DNA of 10,132 bases, taken from the NCBI GenBank assembly GCA_937924555.1, contig CALDSN010000156.1, positions 1 to 10,132 on the forward strand, written 5' to 3'. Of the stretch, positions 7,413 through 10,132 are shown piece by piece. Numbering within the stretch: position 1 is the first letter of the stretch; each line of letters begins with the position of its first letter. The notes beneath the pieces were generated by a model. The model was not told the origin of the DNA and did not search any database. It saw nothing but the letters and a program-made list of their open reading frames with translations. The translations under genes and the position numbers were made by a program. Source of the DNA: an uncultured bacterium. Its GTDB lineage: Bacteria; Cloacimonadota; Cloacimonadia; Cloacimonadales; Cloacimonadaceae.

Positions 7413-7991
7413 ATGATAGCTTTTAACATAACTAAGTCGTATACAGATTTGTTTAGACAGCACTTTCGAAGTAATGATGTCTATTATAATCCAAAAAACG
7501 AGAAGCACCGTCAGTTGATGTATGAATGCACTTGCTTACAGTGGAAAATGAATGTTATAACCATGGCTGATTACCTCGACAATTCTGATCCATATTTCTG
7601 TTCAGTTATCAAGCATGATGGTTTGTTCCATGACAATGGTTATAAATGCCATTGGAGAGGTCGTAATGTAGCACAAACTACACGGAGCATAGTTGCTGTG
7701 TATAAAATGAATCCGGAGAAGAAATATATAACCATCCAAGAAGCAATTACTAGAAACATAATTCATGTTTATAACGGATATTCAGGTGTGGTTGGTTTTA
7801 ATTTCAGAACCCTTGGACAAGCTGCTGTTGATCACATGGATGGCTTCCAGAATGGTGTTAGTAAAGAAAGAATTTTCTTCTATGATAGTTTACCCGCTGA
7901 TGATATTATCCCATCTTGTGTGAGGCAGTACAACAATGAGATACAAGTGTTCCAGATTTTTAAGTACTTAGCACGCTATTTGGAAGATTAA
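7413..7991 (+). CDS. Hypothetical protein, third gene of the ParA cassette
   Basis: This 192-aa protein is not one I recognise. It is rich in aromatic residues and has scattered Cys and His (C39, C41, C63, H68, H73, C79, H80, C169). The clustering CSVIKHDGLFHDNGYKCHW (63-81) could bind metal, but the spacing matches no motif I know. There is no signal peptide or membrane segment. AAGGAG (7398-7403) lies 9 nt before the ATG, and the gap to the preceding gene is 15 nt, so it is probably co-transcribed with the ParA-like gene. The coding region is very AT-rich (about 30% GC in 7441-7500), lower than the R-M genes, suggesting separate acquisition. Confidence 0.75.
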   Translation: MIAFNITKSYTDLFRQHFRSNDVYYNPKNEKHRQLMYECTCLQWKMNVITMADYLDNSDPYFCSVIKHDGLFHDNGYKCHWRGRNVAQTTRSIVAVYKMNPEKKYITIQEAITRNIIHVYNGYSGVVGFNFRTLGQAAVDHMDGFQNGVSKERIFFYDSLPADDIIPSCVRQYNNEIQVFQIFKYLARYLED

Positions 7992-8006
7992 AAGGAGATT
8001 ATCCCA

Positions 8007-8153
8007 GTGCCAAACAAGCGGTTCTATAGATTTCATCTTTTTTACCGCTGCAAGGTTTTTTACTGACGGTATGTTCGGCATATACAACTATCCAATGCAG
8101 AGAAGTATGTTAAATTAGAGCTTAGAAACCGAATAAAGGAATTGACAATATAG
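8007..8153 (+). pseudogene. Broken small reading frame with an internal TGA
   Basis: A GTG preceded by AAAGGAG (7990-7996) starts a frame (MPNKRFYRFHLFYRCKVFY) that meets TGA at 8064-8066. The same frame then continues with a plausible protein tail (HIQLSNAEKYVKLELRNRI and on) to TAG 8151-8153. A T6 run at 8056-8061 directly precedes the TGA; dropping one T gives another short open frame (VFTDGMFGIYNYPM) that ends at TAG 8115-8117. TGA is a true stop elsewhere in this window, so recoding is unlikely. I read it as a decayed or indel-damaged small gene of unknown family. Confidence 0.35.
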
Positions 8154-8170
8154 CCATGTGGCTATAGATT
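8142..8170 (+). promoter_or_regulatory. Toxin-antitoxin promoter with overlapping operator
   Basis: TTGACA at 8142-8147 is a perfect -35 box. Candidate -10 boxes are TAGATT 8165-8170 (17-nt spacer) or TATAGA 8163-8168 (15-nt spacer). Within the spacer and -10 lies a perfect inverted repeat, TATAGCCA (8149-8156) and TGGCTATA (8159-8166), separated by TG. Outer bases ACAAT 8145-8149 and ATTGT 8168-8172 add further symmetry with a small offset. This is the usual layout for autorepression by an XRE-type antitoxin. Binding is inferred. Confidence 0.6.
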
Positions 8171-8178
8171 GTCTTTGA

Positions 8179-8523
8179 GTGATACTATATTACGAATGTG
8201 AAGATGTCCATCAGCAGGTTATAGAGATATCAAGGCTTTATCCGAAGCTATATGAGCTTTACATGCTGGTGTTTAGGAAGCTTAAGACATTCGATTTTGC
8301 GGAACTGGAGTTTCATATACAGGAAGAGCTTGCGAAAAGTGCAAATTCAAAACAGATAAAGTATATACCCAGTGAAAATGCGTATGAATACAGAATTCCA
8401 CCTCATTGTAAAAGTGGTGTATTGAGGATGCTGTTTGTGGTGGAAGATGATTACTGGACGATATGCATAAAGAAAGTGTGGACAAAAGGTACAAAAAACT
8501 CCCCAAAAAAGGAGAGAAGATGA
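8179..8523 (+). CDS. HigB/RelE-like toxin of a toxin-antitoxin pair
   Basis: This is a predicted 114-aa toxin, probably an mRNA-cleaving RelE-superfamily member. Evidence is size, the C-terminal strand pattern YEYRIPPHCKSGVLRMLFVV then DDYWTICIKKVWTKG and a lysine-rich tail (TKNSPKKERR), and the overlapping XRE antitoxin gene downstream. Toxin-before-antitoxin is the HigBA order. The start is uncertain: GTG 8179 directly follows an in-frame TGA (8176-8178), has no clear Shine-Dalgarno, and lies only a few bases from the predicted transcription start, so translation may be leaderless or begin later (next in-frame ATG at 8263). Catalytic residues cannot be assigned by eye. It could instead belong to another ParE/RelE-fold branch. 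Confidence 0.65.
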   Translation: MILYYECEDVHQQVIEISRLYPKLYELYMLVFRKLKTFDFAELEFHIQEELAKSANSKQIKYIPSENAYEYRIPPHCKSGVLRMLFVVEDDYWTICIKKVWTKGTKNSPKKERR

Positions 8524-8900
8524 AAAAGAAAACACTTGGCAACAGCGAAATAATGGTAGTGCCCCATAAGGATAGACCTGCCAGCCTGGAAGCCCAGATC
8601 TCCGGTATCCCGCAATGGAAAAAAGATGTATATAACCTGGTTGCTCAGCTTACCCAATATCGGCTAAGAAACAAAATGACCCAAAAAGAACTGGCAGATA
8701 AGCTGAAGGTTAGTCAATCCGTAATAGCCAGGTTTGAGAAACTGGGCAGATATCCGACTATAGAGTTCCTATACAAAGTCGCTGAGGGGCTGGGGATTTC
8801 GATTAATATAGTTACCAACGAGCTGCCACAAACACCGATTGTAGAAGAGTATATATCCAGTTGTAGCACATCCCGCAGAAGCAAAACAATGGGTGCTTGA
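8520..8900 (+). CDS. XRE-family HTH antitoxin (HigA-like)
   Basis: This 126-aa protein carries a Cro/C1-type helix-turn-helix at about residues 46-92. The motif runs from LRNKMTQKELADKLKVSQS through VIARFEKLGRYPTIEFLYKV to AEGLGI. The ATG at 8520 overlaps the toxin stop (ATGA) and has AGGAG (8510-8514) at 5 nt; a longer in-frame start at 8463 would overlap the toxin by 60 nt and lacks such a site. Known relatives neutralise the toxin and repress their own promoter, here probably through the inverted repeat at 8149-8166. The last 15 or so residues (ISSCSTSRRSKTMGA) look unlike a folded tail, and the adjacent +1 frame looks more coding-like from about 8850, so the C-terminus may be frameshifted. 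Confidence 0.82.
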   Translation: MKKKTLGNSEIMVVPHKDRPASLEAQISGIPQWKKDVYNLVAQLTQYRLRNKMTQKELADKLKVSQSVIARFEKLGRYPTIEFLYKVAEGLGISINIVTNELPQTPIVEEYISSCSTSRRSKTMGA

Positions 8901-9051
8901 CATCATCAATGGTAGTGTCCAGATTACAGGAATCACGCTTGTAGATCGCGAAAGGGTTATAGTAACTGCGATGAGAACTATATTGAATACCACACCAAAG
9001 CAGTACGCTGATAGACAAAGTATGAAAGCAAAACATAATAAGGAGGCTGTA
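8845..9051 (+). other. Orphan coding-like frame between antitoxin and fic
   Basis: A frame open from just after TAG 8842-8844 runs 69 codons straight into the Fic start. It encodes a protein-like sequence (PVVAHPAEAKQWVLDIING, ITLVDRERVIVTAMRTILN, TTPKQYADRQSMKAKHNKEA) with a strong purine bias at first codon positions. It has no convincing start: GTG 8893 and ATG 8971 lack ribosome binding sites. The antitoxin frame would enter it after a 1-nt loss or 2-nt gain in TATATAT (8850-8856). I read it as the displaced C-terminus of the antitoxin or a gene fragment. Confidence 0.45.
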
Positions 9052-10083
9052 ATGAAGCCCTTCATCCCTGATGAGTTACCTTTAGCCAAGATCGATTGGG
9101 TTTCTCATGTGAGCAGTATTGGCAGGGCTCAGGCAGCCCTAGCAAGATACGATGGCATGCTACAAGGCATTGTCAATCCGAGTTTGCTCCTTACGCCATT
9201 AACTACCCAGGAAGCCGTTTTATCCTCACGTATAGAAGGCACACTAGCGACAATGGAAGAAGTATTTGAATTTGATGCCGAACCAAATGAAAAGCTTGCT
9301 CCCGCAAAACAAGCCGATATTCAAGAGATTGTAAACTATCGCAGAGCTATCTCATATTCGATTTCTGCATTAGAAACATTACCCCTTACCCTTAACGTGA
9401 TAAAAGAAATACACGCCATTCTATTAGATAGTGTCCGGGGTAGAAATAAAACTCCTGGTGAGTTTCGAAGAATCCAGAATTATATCGGCTCTCCAGGTGC
9501 AGAGATTGAAGATGCTTCGTATATACCTCCCTCTCCAGATATGGTTATGCCTTGTCTAAGTAATTGGGAAAAATATATTCACGGCACTGAAAAGGATGCT
9601 CTTGTTCAACTTGCTATTGTTAAGGGGCAGTTCGAGATAATTCATCCCTTTCTTGATGGCAATGGTAGAATAGGGAGAATACTGATCCCCCTTTTCTTAT
9701 ACGAGAAGAAACTGCTCTCCAGCCCAATGTTCTATCTGAGTTCATACTTGGATAATAACCGTGATACGTACTATGATCGTTTAAAGTCAATATCTATGAA
9801 TGGTGATTGGAACGGCTGGATTTCTTTTTTTCTAAACGGCATTACTGAGCAGGCAAACGAGAACATAATTAAAGTTAGGGCAATTAAAGAGCTATATGAT
9901 AGGATTAAACTAGATATCCCCTCTATTACGCACTCTCAGTATTCTATCAATGCTACTGATGCTTTATTTGTTAGCCCCATTATTACTACGGCCAGCTTCA
10001 TTAAACTCTCCTCAATTCCCAAGGATTCTGCTGTGAGGATTCTTAATGCTCTCAGAGCACACAAAATATTGCACGACATTAGG
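9052..10083 (+). CDS. Fic-domain protein adenylyltransferase (3' end missing)
   Basis: A Fic-family enzyme, expected to transfer AMP from ATP to a hydroxyl of a target protein. Residues 1-343 are visible and native. The N-terminus MKPFIPDELPL and NPSLLLTPLTTQEAVLSSRI fit the Fic_N region. The inhibitory-helix motif S58xxxE62-G63 (SSRIEG) marks the class in which an N-terminal helix blocks ATP. The active-site motif HPFLDGNGRIGR is complete at 198-209 with catalytic H198. A helical C-terminal region, where relatives carry a winged helix, begins about residue 275. ATG 9052 follows AGGAGG (9041-9046) at 5 nt and fits the family N-terminus. The frame then runs into adapter sequence at 10084 with no true stop, so probably a few dozen residues are lost. 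It may act as a toxin or regulator; no target is evident. Confidence 0.88.
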
Positions 10084-10132
10084 AGATCGGAAGAGCGTCG
10101 TGTAGGGAAAGAGTGTAGATCTCGGTGGTCGC
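10084..10132. other. Illumina sequencing adapter contamination
   Basis: The final 49 bases begin AGATCGGAAGAGCGTCGTGT and continue with GGGAAAGAGTGTAGATCTCG and GTGGTCGC, which I recognise as the reverse complement of the Illumina TruSeq universal (P5) adapter. This is library sequence, not genome. The reading frame happens to stay open through it and would add a false C-terminus to the Fic protein. Confidence 0.97.

Noticed and set aside
8064..8066. TGA read-through as Trp, Gly or selenocysteine
   Set aside because: TGA ends mod, the toxin and the antitoxin in this window, Trp is encoded by TGG throughout, and no selenocysteine element is apparent.
8043..8071. Possible terminator after the ParA cassette (TACCG and CGGTA with T-run)
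   Set aside because: Stem of only 5 bp with a loop of about 19 nt and the T-run inside the loop, not after the stem.
8463..8519. Longer N-terminus for the HTH antitoxin
   Set aside because: No Shine-Dalgarno before 8463 and a long overlap with the toxin; ATG 8520 has AGGAG at 5 nt and the common ATGA coupling.
8769..9089. Minus-strand hydrophobic frame of 106 codons resembling a small membrane protein
   Set aside because: It is antisense to the antitoxin end, the orphan + frame and the fic start. The hydrophobicity follows from complementing a purine-rich coding strand, and it has no supporting start signals.
1..10132. CRISPR arrays, tRNA or rRNA genes, insertion sequences
   Set aside because: No regularly spaced repeats, no cloverleaf or rRNA-like sequence and no transposase were seen by eye.

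Overview
The window is a bacterial accessory region, apparently the end of a metagenomic contig. Genes are closely packed, most start codons follow good AGGAG-type ribosome binding sites, and all annotated complete genes run on the + strand. TGA serves as an ordinary stop and TGG as Trp, so the genetic code is standard. The gene set (restriction-modification, KilA-N, ParA-like, toxin-antitoxin, Fic) is typical of a defence or mobile island. The lineage cannot be fixed from sequence alone; the moderate GC and frequent ATA/AGA codons would fit an anaerobic Gram-negative phylum, which is a weak inference.

Bases 1-263 hold no gene I can name. They carry a TTGACA box and nested inverted repeats just upstream of a three-gene operon at 264-5958. 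This is a Type III restriction-modification system: a beta-class methyltransferase (mod), a KilA-N domain protein inserted between the two subunits, and the helicase-nuclease subunit (res). The genes overlap by 4 and 1 nt and are probably translationally coupled. The Mod target-recognition segment (about 860-1257) is far more AT-rich than the rest of mod, suggesting a swapped specificity module.

From 5959 to 8178 the DNA is more AT-rich. A truncated gene with an (AG)n tract comes first (5979-6134). It is followed by a three-gene cassette: a ParA/MinD-type ATPase, a 120-aa coiled-coil protein with a SAP/Rho-N-like C-terminus, and a 192-aa protein I do not recognise. A second small broken reading frame follows (8007-8153). 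The cassette is the best candidate here for an uncharacterised system, although a partition role is the simplest reading.

From 8142 to 8900 there is a HigBA-like toxin-antitoxin operon, toxin first and with an ATGA overlap, whose promoter contains a perfect 8+8 bp inverted repeat likely to be the antitoxin operator. An orphan coding-like frame (8845-9051) lies between the antitoxin and a Fic-domain AMP-transferase gene (9052 onward). The Fic gene is cut off: the last 49 bases (10084-10132) match Illumina adapter sequence from memory and are not biological, so the true Fic C-terminus and everything beyond it is missing.
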